Shown here piece by piece: positions 1 through 7,192 of a DNA stretch of 27,263 nt. The notes below the pieces were generated by a model. It was not told the origin of the DNA and searched no databases. It saw only the letters and a list, made by a program, of their open reading frames with translations. Source of the stretch: Deltaproteobacteria bacterium (GTDB lineage Bacteria; Desulfobacterota; GWC2-55-46); assembly GCA_016219075.1 (NCBI GenBank), contig JACRCJ010000099.1:1-27263 (forward strand), read 5' to 3'. The translations under genes and the position numbers were made by a program. Within the stretch, counting starts at the first letter, position 1; each line of letters begins with the position of its first letter.

Positions 1-1212
1 AGAAAGGCCGCCGACTTCGGCGTGAACGTTGGAGACATTTCGTTCGATTTAACGAAGGCCGTTGAAAGAAAAGACGATGTTGTGAAGAAGCTCGTCGGCG
101 GCGTGGAACAGCTCTTGAAGGGCAACGGCGTTGAGCTTATACGGGGAGACGGCTTTATAGAGTCGGCCGGAAAGATAAGGGTCACGAAGTTCGACGGGAC
201 GGTTGAAGCGGTCGGGGCCACCAAGGCGATAATAATAGCCACGGGTTCCGAGCCCGCCCTGATACCGGCCTTCAACATAGACGGTAAAAGCGTTCTTACA
301 TCGACCGAGATATTATGCCTTAAAAAGGTCCCCGAAAGCCTCCTTGTGATAGGCGGCGGGGTGATGGGCTGCGAGTTCGCCACCATTTTTTCGACCTTCG
401 GAAGCAAGGTGATGATAGTGGAGCTCCTGCCGACGATACTCTCGACCGAAGACAAGATGGTCTCCAGGGTCATCATGAAGAAGTTCAAGGAGACCGGCGT
501 AAGCGTCCTCACCGAGGTCTCTGTCGATAAGGTAGTCGTCGAGGAGAGGGGCGTAAAGACGGTACTGAAGGATGGCAGGGAGTTTTTGACCGAGAAGGTC
601 CTTGTGTCCATCGGGAGGAGTTTCAACTCGTCGGGTATAGGGCTTGAAGGCGCGGGGGTGGCCTTGGACAGGGGCAAGGTCGTGGTGAACGAGAAGATGG
701 AGACGAATGTCAAGGGCATATACGCCATAGGGGATGTGACCGGAAAGATGCTTCTGGCGCATGTCGCCTCGGTCCAGGGGATAGTAGCCGTAAATAACGC
801 CCTTGGAAAGAACGCCGTAATGGACTACTCGGCTGTTCCGGCGGGGATATTCACCGACCCTGAGATAGCGAGCGTCGGACTCCGCGAGAAAGACGCCGCC
901 GAGAAGGGGATAGAGATAACCGTGGGAAGGTTCCCGTACGCCGCTTCCGGCAAGGCCCTGGGCATGGGAGAAAGCGATGGGTTCGCGCAGATAATAGCCG
1001 GGAAGGGGACGGATAAGGTGCTCGGCTGCTCGATAGTCGGCGCCCACGCAACGGACCTGCTGGGAGAGGTGACTTTGGCGGTCAAGTCCGGGGCGAAGGT
1101 GAAGGACATCACCGATACCATCCACGCGCACCCGACCCTGCCGGAGATAATTCTTGAGGCCGCCGAGGATGTCCACGGTTTAGCGATACACAAGATCGGA
1201 AGGAAGAGATAG
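1..1212 (+). CDS. lpdA: Dihydrolipoyl dehydrogenase (E3), 5' end cut by window edge
   Basis: Flavoprotein that reoxidises dihydrolipoyl groups of 2-oxoacid dehydrogenase or glycine cleavage complexes with NAD+. The frame is open from base 1 (first codons R-K-A-A-D-F-G), so the N-terminal FAD-binding loop and redox-active CxxxxC lie outside the window. What remains shows the NAD-binding fold (VIGGGVMGCEFATIF, then an acidic residue in KVMIVELLP, suggesting NAD rather than NADP). It also shows the second FAD contact (GIYAIGDVTG) and the C-terminal dimer-interface motif HAHPTLPE, whose His-Glu pair is catalytic in this family. The last residues, GRKR, are a normal end. About 404 residues are visible of a usual 460-475. 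The GTG at 22 is only an internal valine codon. Mercuric or glutathione reductase is less likely because of the HAHPTLPE motif. The next gene, lysC, starts 90 bases downstream and is probably separately expressed. Confidence 0.93.
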   Translation, partial: RKAADFGVNVGDISFDLTKAVERKDDVVKKLVGGVEQLLKGNGVELIRGDGFIESAGKIRVTKFDGTVEAVGATKAIIIATGSEPALIPAFNIDGKSVLTSTEILCLKKVPESLLVIGGGVMGCEFATIFSTFGSKVMIVELLPTILSTEDKMVSRVIMKKFKETGVSVLTEVSVDKVVVEERGVKTVLKDGREFLTEKVLVSIGRSFNSSGIGLEGAGVALDRGKVVVNEKMETNVKGIYAIGDVTGKMLLAHVASVQGIVAVNNALGKNAVMDYSAVPAGIFTDPEIASVGLREKDAAEKGIEITVGRFPYAASGKALGMGESDGFAQIIAGKGTDKVLGCSIVGAHATDLLGEVTLAVKSGAKVKDITDTIHAHPTLPEIILEAAEDVHGLAIHKIGRKR

Positions 1213-1234
1213 CTCACAGGGTCTTATCTTAATC

Positions 1235-1282
1235 TTTAACATTCTGAAAACCCCTGGGTAATAAGTCCGGGGCGGTTTCATT
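1235..1282 (+). repeat. Leader-like intergenic element, copy A (before lysC)
   Basis: The 20-base core TTTAACATTCTGAAAACCCC starts at 1235, followed by TGGG, an 8-base spacer, and CCGGGGCGGTTTCATT ending at 1282. The CCCC(T)GG and CCGGGG parts can pair across the spacer. The lysC Shine-Dalgarno follows directly. The same architecture occurs at 8901 and 24213. Function unknown; it matches no riboswitch I recognise. Confidence 0.6.
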
Positions 1283-1302
1283 CCAGGAGGGTTTTTAAGT
1301 TA

Positions 1303-2538
1303 ATGGCTCTTATAGTGCAGAAGTACGGAGGCACCTCCGTCGGCAACATCGAGCGGATAAAGAATGTCGCCAGAAGGGTGGCTACCACTTACAAAGAGGG
1401 CAACCGGGTCGTCGTGGTGCTCTCGGCGATGTCCGGAGAGACCAATAAGCTCGTGGGATATGCGAACGAGGTAGCCGAGTTTCCGGTGAGCCGCGAATAC
1501 GACATGGTAATATCGACCGGCGAGCAGGTCACGGTAGGGCTTCTCGCGCTCGCCTTGAACGAGCTCGGTTACAGGGCCAGGAGTTTTCTGGGCCACCAGG
1601 TCCCGATTGTAACCGACTCGCAGTTCGGCTCCGCGCGCATTGAAAGCATCGGAGCCGAGAAGATAACGGCCGAGCTCGACGACGGCGTGATAGCCGTGGT
1701 GGCGGGGTTTCAGGGAGTAGACGGCGACGGCAACATAACGACCCTCGGAAGAGGCGGCTCGGACACCACGGCCGTGGCGCTGGCGGCGGCCCTGAAGGCT
1801 GACCTCTGCGAGATATACACGGATGTCGAGGGTGTGTACACCACGGACCCGAACATCTGCCAGGACGCCAGAAAACTGAAGAAGATTTCTTATGACGAGA
1901 TGCTCGAGATGGCGAGCCTGGGGGCAAAGGTCCTCCAGACGCGCTCCGTCGAGTTCGCTAAAAAATATGAGGTCCCCGTCATGGTCAGGTCGTCTTTTAC
2001 CGACGCCGGGGGCACACTGGTCTGCAAGGAGGATAAGGAAATGGAGAAGGTCGTCGTTTCAGGCGTGACCTACAACAAGGATGAGGCGAAGATCTCGGTC
2101 CTGAGGGTTCCGGACAGGCCCGGGATAGCCGCCAAGCTCTTCCGCCCTCTCACCGAGGCCGGGATAAACGTCGACATGATAGTTCAGAACATAAGCCACG
2201 ATGCGCACACGGACCTTACCTTCACCGTCTCCAAGTCCGAGTACAAGAGGGCCTTGAAGCTCGTAAGAGAGACCGCCGGAGAGATAGAGGCCAAGGACGT
2301 CGTCGGAGACCCCAACATCGCTAAGGTCTCTATCGTCGGGGCCGGCATGAGGAGCCACGCAGGCATTGCCTCGAAGATGTTCGAGGTCATGAGCAGGGAA
2401 GGGATAAACATACAGATGATCTCGACCTCCGAGATAAAGATATCATGCGTGGTCGATGTGAAGTACACGGAGCTTGCCGTAAGGGTATTGCACGAGGCCT
2501 TCGGTCTCGCCGGAGAAGTGGCGGAAGAGACCGAGTGA
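1303..2538 (+). CDS. lysC: Aspartate kinase
   Basis: Phosphorylates L-aspartate with ATP, the first step toward lysine, threonine and methionine. It is a cytoplasmic amino-acid kinase fold enzyme of 411 residues, the usual size for a monofunctional aspartokinase. The N-terminal signature KYGGTSV (residues 7-13) holds the catalytic lysine. The glycine-rich TTLGRGGSDTTAV (from about residue 146) and YTDVEGVYTTDP motifs are nucleotide and substrate loops. Two ACT regulatory domains follow, at roughly residues 260-335 (VLRVPDRPGIAAKLF) and 340-405 (AGMRSHAGIASKMF), predicting feedback inhibition by lysine and/or threonine. The ATG at 1303 is preceded by AGGAGG at 1286-1291. There is no fused homoserine dehydrogenase: the frame ends at 2538. 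It is separated from cimA by 87 bases and is not obviously co-translated. Confidence 0.97.
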   Translation: MALIVQKYGGTSVGNIERIKNVARRVATTYKEGNRVVVVLSAMSGETNKLVGYANEVAEFPVSREYDMVISTGEQVTVGLLALALNELGYRARSFLGHQVPIVTDSQFGSARIESIGAEKITAELDDGVIAVVAGFQGVDGDGNITTLGRGGSDTTAVALAAALKADLCEIYTDVEGVYTTDPNICQDARKLKKISYDEMLEMASLGAKVLQTRSVEFAKKYEVPVMVRSSFTDAGGTLVCKEDKEMEKVVVSGVTYNKDEAKISVLRVPDRPGIAAKLFRPLTEAGINVDMIVQNISHDAHTDLTFTVSKSEYKRALKLVRETAGEIEAKDVVGDPNIAKVSIVGAGMRSHAGIASKMFEVMSREGINIQMISTSEIKISCVVDVKYTELAVRVLHEAFGLAGEVAEETE

Positions 2539-2616
2539 CTTTCCGCGCTCAGGCGGGAGGGGTCTTTTGAGGGTGGGGCCCGCGTTAACTTTCTGATTTT
2601 TTTTCAACGAAACGAT

Positions 2617-2622
2617 TATAAT
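2617..2622 (+). promoter_or_regulatory. Perfect -10 hexamer just before cimA; possible leaderless start
   Basis: TATAAT lies only 3 bases before the first cimA ATG (2626) and 6 before the second (2629). The only spaced -35 candidate (2594-2599, TGATTT) is weak. A start site 6-7 bases downstream would place +1 at or next to the second ATG, giving a leaderless mRNA. No Shine-Dalgarno is visible before either ATG, which supports this reading but does not prove it. Confidence 0.45.
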
Positions 2623-2625
2623 ACA

Positions 2626-4206
2626 ATGATGAAACTTTACGATACCACATTAAGGGACGGCACGCAGGCCGAGGACATCTCGTTTTCCGTCGAGGACAAG
2701 GTCCGGATAGCGAGGAAGCTTGACGACCTCGGGATCCACTTCATCGAGGGAGGCTGGCCCGGCAGCAACCCCAGGGACATCGAGTTCTTCAAGGCGATGC
2801 GCGCTGAAAAGCTTCTGAACTCGGTCCTCGTGAGCTTCGGCTCGACAAGGAGGGGCGGGGTAAAGGCAAAGGACGACGCCAACATCAAGGCCCTTCTGGC
2901 GTCAAAGACCCCGGCCGTCACCGTATTCGGCAAGACATGGAAGCTCCATGTCCTCAAAGCCCTGAGGGTATCGCTCGATGAGAACCTCGAGATGATCTTC
3001 GACTCGGTCAGTTACCTCAAGAAGCGCGTCAGGGTCCTCTACGACGCCGAGCACTTCTTCGACGGCTACAAGGAGGACCCGGAGTACGCGATAAAGACGC
3101 TTGCCGCGGCCGAGGACGCCGGGGCCGAAGAGATAGTCCTCTGCGACACCAACGGGGGGACTCTTCCGTTCGAGGTCTCGGAGATAATGAAGGCCGTAAT
3201 AAGCCGGGTCAAGGCCCCTTTGGGCATCCACGCGCACAACGACTCGGAGTCCGCCGTGGCCAATACCCTCATGGCCGTCAAAGAGGGCGCCACAATGGTG
3301 CAGGGCACGATAAACGGCTTCGGGGAGAGGTGCGGCAACGCGAACCTCTGCTCCATAATCCCGGCCCTGAAGCTTAAGATGGGGGTGGACTGCATAACGG
3401 ACGAGAGGCTTACAAGGCTACGCGAAACGGCCAGGTTCGTCTACGAGATCGCCAACCTCCCGCACTTCAAGCACCAGCCCTATGTCGGCGACAGCGCCTT
3501 CGCGCACAAGGGCGGGATACACGTGAACGCCGTCTTGAAGAACCCGCTCACTTACGAGCATGTAAGGCCCGAGCTCGTCGGGAACCGCCAGAGGGTGCTG
3601 GTCTCGGACCTCTCCGGGAGGTCCAACATACTCTATAAGGCGCAGGAGTACGGAGTGGACATCGAGAGCCACTCCGAGGCCGTAAAGACAGTGTTGAGGG
3701 AGCTCAAGGAGCTTGAGCACAGGGGGTTCCAGTACGAGGGGGCTGAGGCGTCCTTCGAGCTCCTGATGCAGAAGGCCTTGAAGAAAAAGGAGCGCTCCTT
3801 CAAGCTCCTGGGCTTCCGCGTGATAGACGAGAAGAGAAAAGAGGACGAGGAAGCGCGCGCCGAGGCGATAATAAAGCTTGAGGTCGGGGGCGTCGTTGAG
3901 CACACGGCCGCCGAGGGCAACGGGCCCGTAAACGCCCTTGACGCGGCCCTGAGAAAGGCGCTTGAACGGTTCTACCCGGCGATAAAGGACGTAAAGCTCC
4001 TGGACTTCAAGGTCAGGGTCCTGGCCGGAGTGCAGGGCACTGCCGCCAAGGTCAGGGTCCTTGTTGAATCCGGCGACGGGGTGGAGAAGTGGGGCACCGT
4101 CGGAGTCTCCGACAACGTGATAGAGGCGAGCTGGCAGGCGCTTGTGGACGCGCTTGAGTACAAGCTCTTCAAGGACAGGAAAAAAACCCGCAGGAAGGCC
4201 GACTGA
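2626..4206 (+). CDS. cimA: (R)-citramalate synthase
   Basis: Condenses acetyl-CoA with pyruvate to citramalate, the first step of the threonine-independent isoleucine route. It is a 526-residue member of the isopropylmalate/homocitrate synthase family. The TIM-barrel starts KLYDTTLRDGTQAEDISF (metal- and substrate-binding Arg-Asp). It continues with HAHNDSESAVAN, the GFGERCGNANL motif (Cys at about 236) and FAHKGGIHVNAV. The C-terminal part from about residue 400 matches the LeuA-type allosteric dimer domain, so isoleucine feedback is likely. The wording GTQAEDISFS and GGWPGSNPRD is typical of the CimA subgroup rather than LeuA. Start is either of two adjacent ATG codons (2626, 2629) with no Shine-Dalgarno. 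The stop codon (4204-4206) overlaps the proposed CTG start of the next gene. Confidence 0.94.
   Translation: MMKLYDTTLRDGTQAEDISFSVEDKVRIARKLDDLGIHFIEGGWPGSNPRDIEFFKAMRAEKLLNSVLVSFGSTRRGGVKAKDDANIKALLASKTPAVTVFGKTWKLHVLKALRVSLDENLEMIFDSVSYLKKRVRVLYDAEHFFDGYKEDPEYAIKTLAAAEDAGAEEIVLCDTNGGTLPFEVSEIMKAVISRVKAPLGIHAHNDSESAVANTLMAVKEGATMVQGTINGFGERCGNANLCSIIPALKLKMGVDCITDERLTRLRETARFVYEIANLPHFKHQPYVGDSAFAHKGGIHVNAVLKNPLTYEHVRPELVGNRQRVLVSDLSGRSNILYKAQEYGVDIESHSEAVKTVLRELKELEHRGFQYEGAEASFELLMQKALKKKERSFKLLGFRVIDEKRKEDEEARAEAIIKLEVGGVVEHTAAEGNGPVNALDAALRKALERFYPAIKDVKLLDFKVRVLAGVQGTAAKVRVLVESGDGVEKWGTVGVSDNVIEASWQALVDALEYKLFKDRKKTRRKAD
4192..4198 (+). promoter_or_regulatory. Shine-Dalgarno that points to a CTG start for the ComEA-like gene
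   Basis: AGGAAGG inside the last cimA codons lies 4 bases before CTG at 4203. It is the only good ribosome site near the beginning of the open frame that encodes the membrane anchor of the next protein. Confidence 0.5.
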
Positions 4207-4640
4207 GCCGCGACGGAAGATACGGGGCCGCCCTGGTCCTTGCCGCGGTCTTTCTATCCGTATCCTTTTTCCATTTTTCAAAGACATCTTCCCGCTCAAA
4301 AGATACCCGTATCCTTCCGGTAAACGGCAGTGTGACCGCAGCCGTACCCGTAGAGACCGCAAAGGACCCCGTAAAGCCCCCGCCAAAGACCCCAGTGCCG
4401 AAGCCGGAAAGAGAGGAGCCAGGCAATACGATCGACCTTAACACAGCCACAAAAGAGGACCTCATGAGGCTCCCGGGCATAGGGGAGGTGACCGCCGCAA
4501 GGATACTTGAGAAGCGGACAGAGCTCGGCGGGTTCACTTCCGTTGAGGAATTGACAGAGGTCGAGCGGATTGGTAAAGTAAAACTGGACAGAATCCGCGG
4601 TCTTGTGACCGTAAAAAAAACGGCCGCCCAGGCCCCATGA
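4203..4640 (+). CDS. ComEA-like helix-hairpin-helix DNA-binding protein, membrane-anchored, likely CTG start
   Basis: The C-terminal half (about residues 72-137) has two helix-hairpin-helix units: IDLNTATKEDLMRLPGIGE, then RILEKRTELGGFTSVEEL and IGKVKLDRIRGLV. These define the ComEA/competence DNA-receptor family, which binds incoming double-stranded DNA outside the inner membrane. The frame is open upstream of the GTG at 4332 as far as 4158. Read from CTG at 4203 it adds a positive N-terminus and one membrane helix (YGAALVLAAVFLSVSFFHF, residues 7-25), then a Pro/Lys-rich linker, exactly the ComEA layout. Starting at the GTG would lose the anchor. The CTG overlaps the cimA stop (CTGA) and has AGGAAGG four bases upstream. 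Total 145 residues. No other competence gene is in view, so the transport role is inferred from family. Confidence 0.72.
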   Translation: MSRDGRYGAALVLAAVFLSVSFFHFSKTSSRSKDTRILPVNGSVTAAVPVETAKDPVKPPPKTPVPKPEREEPGNTIDLNTATKEDLMRLPGIGEVTAARILEKRTELGGFTSVEELTEVERIGKVKLDRIRGLVTVKKTAAQAP

Positions 4641-4712
4641 ACCGTAAGAACGCCTGTTAAAGACCAAATCCTGTTAAAACCGTAGAAGTAAACCGATTAT
4701 CCGGAGGAGCGC

Positions 4713-5039
4713 ATGGCAGAGGATATCCTTGAGCGGCTCAGATCCAAGGAAGACGAGATGGAGGCGTTCATAAACGAGGCGAGAAAGAAGGCCTCATCCA
4801 TAAAAGAAGAGGCTTTAAAGAAGGCAAAAGAGATCAAAAGTGCTAAAATGAAAGAGACTGAACTGGTCCTCGCCGAGTTCGCCGAAAAAGAGAAAGAGGC
4901 CGCCGTAAAGGAGGCCGCCGCGATAGAGAAAGACGCCGCAAGGCAGGCTGAAGGCATGAAGAAAAAGGGTGCCGCTCAAAAGGACAAAGCAGTAAAAGTT
5001 GTCGTAGGGCTCATCAACGAGGGGCTTGGAGAGCGTTAG
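4713..5039 (+). CDS. ntpF: V/A-type ATP synthase peripheral-stalk subunit H (NtpF/G-like)
   Basis: A 108-residue protein, almost all charged heptad-like helix (Glu/Lys/Ala rich, about residues 5-95), ending VKVVVGLINEGLGER. This is the usual look of the stalk subunit that pairs with subunit E to hold the catalytic head against the membrane part. Identity rests mainly on position: it is the first gene of the ATP synthase operon, directly before subunit I, as ntpF is in the Enterococcus ntp operon. The ATG at 4713 follows GGAGGAG (from 4702) at good spacing. The stop codon TAG abuts the ATG of the next gene, so translation is probably coupled. Sequence of such coiled coils is weakly conserved, so the assignment is firmer from context than from motif. 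Confidence 0.85.
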   Translation: MAEDILERLRSKEDEMEAFINEARKKASSIKEEALKKAKEIKSAKMKETELVLAEFAEKEKEAAVKEAAAIEKDAARQAEGMKKKGAAQKDKAVKVVVGLINEGLGER

Positions 5040-6920
5040 ATGATCGAGGAGATGAACAAGGTCCAGATCATAGGGCCGAAGAATAGCCTTGACGAGTGCA
5101 TAAGGGTGCTGCACGCGGCCGCGGTAGTGCACATCGAGACCATTCCGGCGCCAGCGGACATCGACTCCATGTTCCAGAAGCTCCCGATGGAAAAGGAGAA
5201 GATGCTCCAGAAGGAGACCCTTGAGAAGGGGGAAGAGAGGCTCCGTAACCTAACGCACCTCCTTAAAGAGCCGGGGTCGTACCGCGCTCAGCGCTTCGGA
5301 CACGAGGAGATACACGGCTACCTTGAGGAGGTAGCGCCCGTTGAGGAGAAGGTAAAGGCGTTAAGGGCCGAGAAGGACTCCCTCTCCGAAGAGCTTGTCT
5401 CGATAAACAGGTACGAGCGGCTGCTTCACGGGTTCGCCCCGATAGTGTTGTCGCGTCTCGGGGGGTTAAGGAACTTCGAAATAGTCGGACTTACCGTGGA
5501 GAAGACCAGAGCGGATATCCCCGGGCTTATAGACGCCGAGATAAAAAAGATCACGGGCGGAAACTACCAGATATATGTAAAGGACCTCGATGAGAAGGAT
5601 GTGGGGATAGTGCTGGCGTACGAGAGGAAGCACGACGCCCAGGTAAGGTACCTGCTTTCCGGAAAATCGATAAGCGAGGTGAGGCTCCCGGACGAGTACT
5701 CAAGCCTTTCTCTCGTTGAGGCCTTAAAGCTCATGGGAAGGAAAAAAGCGGCGATCCCCGGACGCTTGAGCGCCGTGGAACGGGACCTTGAGAGTATTTC
5801 CGTAGAGTGGTACGGCAAGATCATTGGGCTCATCAAGGCCATAGAAGACGCCATAGACGAGATAGGCATGATCATGTACGCCGCGCAGACCCGGTTCACC
5901 TTCGTCATAGAGGGCTGGGTCCCCGTGAGGTTGCTCGGGCTCCTCAAGGAGAAGTTCAGAGACCTCTTCGGAGAGAAGGTCCTGGTAAGGGAGCTCGAGA
6001 TAAAGGACGCCGAAGTCGACCTCATACCCGTTCACATAAAGAACCCGAGGATATTCAGGCCGTTCGAGGTATTCCTCTCTGCGCTTCCGCCCCCGAAGTA
6101 CGGCTCGGTGGACCCCACTCCGTATGTGGCGGTATTCTTCCCGTTATTTTTCGGCCTCATCGTCGGCGACATCGGCTACGGCGTCATAATACTCCTCATA
6201 AGCCTCTATTTGAGAAGACGCTTCAGGGGAAAAGAGATGCTCTCGGACATCGCCTCAGTGCTCTCCGTAAGCAGTGTGGCCGCCATAATATTCGGTTTTC
6301 TCTTCGGTGAGCTCTTCGGGGACCTCGGGCAAAGGCTCGGCGTTATACACCCGTTGATCTTTCACAGGACCGAGGCGTTGAAGACCACCATGGTCCTGAC
6401 CATAGGGATCGGCATAGGCCATGTGCTCCTCGGCATCATCATAGGGATAGCCAACCAGCTCTCAAGGGGCAAGAGGAAGGAGGCGGGGGCCAAGGGCGCC
6501 TACCTTACGGTCATACTCTCTTTTCTCTTCATACTCGCCGTACTTTTCAACTTCCTGCCGAGGGGGTTTCTTACCCCCGGGGTCGTGGTCCTTGCCGTCT
6601 CCTTCATAGTTCTCACGGCGCTGGAGGGGATACTGGGCCCGCTTGAGTTCCTGAAGGCACTGGGCAATATACTCTCATATCTGAGGATCATGGCCGTCGG
6701 GACGGCCTCCGTGGTGATGGCGGTTGTGGCCAACAGGATCGGCGGGCTCTCGGAGGACCTGATAGTGGGTATCATAGCAGCGGGCATCATCCACGCCCTC
6801 AATGTGGTATTGAGCGTCCTGAGCCCCTCGATACAGTCGATGAGGCTCCACTATGTGGAGTTTTTCAGCAAGTTCTACGAGGGGGGCGGCAGAAAATACG
6901 CGCCTTTCAAGAAAAGGTAA
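5040..6920 (+). CDS. ntpI: V/A-type ATP synthase membrane subunit I (a-type stator)
   Basis: Stator subunit that forms the ion half-channels next to the c-ring. At 626 residues it is close to the family norm. The N-terminal half (1-345) is soluble, with long helices that grip the peripheral stalks. The C-terminal half has about seven or eight membrane helices, for example VAVFFPLFFGLIVGDIGYG, TMVLTIGIGIGHVLLGIII, AYLTVILSFLFILAVLFNF and LIVGIIAAGIIHALNVVLS. The essential arginine of the family is seen at residue 549 in NILSYLRIMAVG, comparable with SYLRLWAL in eukaryotic V-ATPase subunit a. The start ATG directly follows the TAG of the upstream gene, with GGAGAG inside that gene's 3' end as ribosome site. 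Confidence 0.95.
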   Translation: MIEEMNKVQIIGPKNSLDECIRVLHAAAVVHIETIPAPADIDSMFQKLPMEKEKMLQKETLEKGEERLRNLTHLLKEPGSYRAQRFGHEEIHGYLEEVAPVEEKVKALRAEKDSLSEELVSINRYERLLHGFAPIVLSRLGGLRNFEIVGLTVEKTRADIPGLIDAEIKKITGGNYQIYVKDLDEKDVGIVLAYERKHDAQVRYLLSGKSISEVRLPDEYSSLSLVEALKLMGRKKAAIPGRLSAVERDLESISVEWYGKIIGLIKAIEDAIDEIGMIMYAAQTRFTFVIEGWVPVRLLGLLKEKFRDLFGEKVLVRELEIKDAEVDLIPVHIKNPRIFRPFEVFLSALPPPKYGSVDPTPYVAVFFPLFFGLIVGDIGYGVIILLISLYLRRRFRGKEMLSDIASVLSVSSVAAIIFGFLFGELFGDLGQRLGVIHPLIFHRTEALKTTMVLTIGIGIGHVLLGIIIGIANQLSRGKRKEAGAKGAYLTVILSFLFILAVLFNFLPRGFLTPGVVVLAVSFIVLTALEGILGPLEFLKALGNILSYLRIMAVGTASVVMAVVANRIGGLSEDLIVGIIAAGIIHALNVVLSVLSPSIQSMRLHYVEFFSKFYEGGGRKYAPFKKR

Positions 6921-6931
6921 CGCAAAAACGA

Positions 6932-6937
6932 TATAAT
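6932..6937 (+). promoter_or_regulatory. Candidate -10 hexamer before the rotor-ring gene
   Basis: A perfect TATAAT in the 61-base gap between ntpI and ntpK. A -35 match is weak (TCAAGA at 6908-6913, 18-base spacing). An internal promoter would help supply the many copies of subunit K needed per complex, but this rests on one hexamer. Confidence 0.3.
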
Positions 6938-6981
6938 CAGTGGCGTTAAGACTTTCTTACCAATACCGTTCGGAGGTGTTT

Positions 6982-7191
6982 ATGGAAAAGGGATTGATAG
7001 CGCTGGCGGCGGCTATAGCCATAGGACTGCCGGCCCTGGCCACGGCCTGGGCGCAGAGCAAGATCGGGGCCGCCGGAGCGGGCACCATGGCCGAAAAACC
7101 GGAACTCGCCGGCATCATAATCATACTGGTAGCCATACCCGAGACGATGGTCCTTCTGGGTTTCGTCGTAGCCTACCTGATAATCGGCTGA
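6982..7191 (+). CDS. ntpK: V/A-type ATP synthase rotor subunit K (c-ring proteolipid)
   Basis: A 69-residue hairpin of two membrane helices joined by a polar loop (EKPEL), the two-helix form of the proteolipid rather than the four-helix form of Enterococcus. Helix 1 is about residues 4-24 (LIALAAAIAIGLPALATAW) and helix 2 about 43-68. The ion-carrying glutamate is E54 in AIPETMVLLGF. Q25 near the end of helix 1 and T55 beside the glutamate resemble the ligand set of sodium-binding rings, though proton use cannot be excluded. The ATG at 6982 is chosen because GGAGGT at 6972-6977 precedes it. The frame is open back to a GTG at 6940, but that start has no ribosome site and would add a polar tail before helix 1. 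One base separates its stop from the subunit E start. Confidence 0.95.
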   Translation: MEKGLIALAAAIAIGLPALATAWAQSKIGAAGAGTMAEKPELAGIIIILVAIPETMVLLGFVVAYLIIG

Positions 7192-7192
7192 C

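Noticed and set aside
1213..1302. Lysine riboswitch before lysC
   Set aside because: The gap is only 90 bases, too short for a lysine riboswitch, and its content is shared with unrelated genes.
3418..4386. 322-codon open frame on the minus strand opposite cimA
   Set aside because: It mirrors the codon structure of cimA, has no family resemblance and no ribosome site. The same holds for other long antisense frames (313-1176, 16293-17195, 22454-23362, 23400-24128).
4653..4680. Direct repeat CCTGTTAAA twice, 17 bases apart, before the ATP synthase operon
   Set aside because: Nine bases in an AT-rich gap; could be an operator, but chance is a sufficient explanation without more copies.
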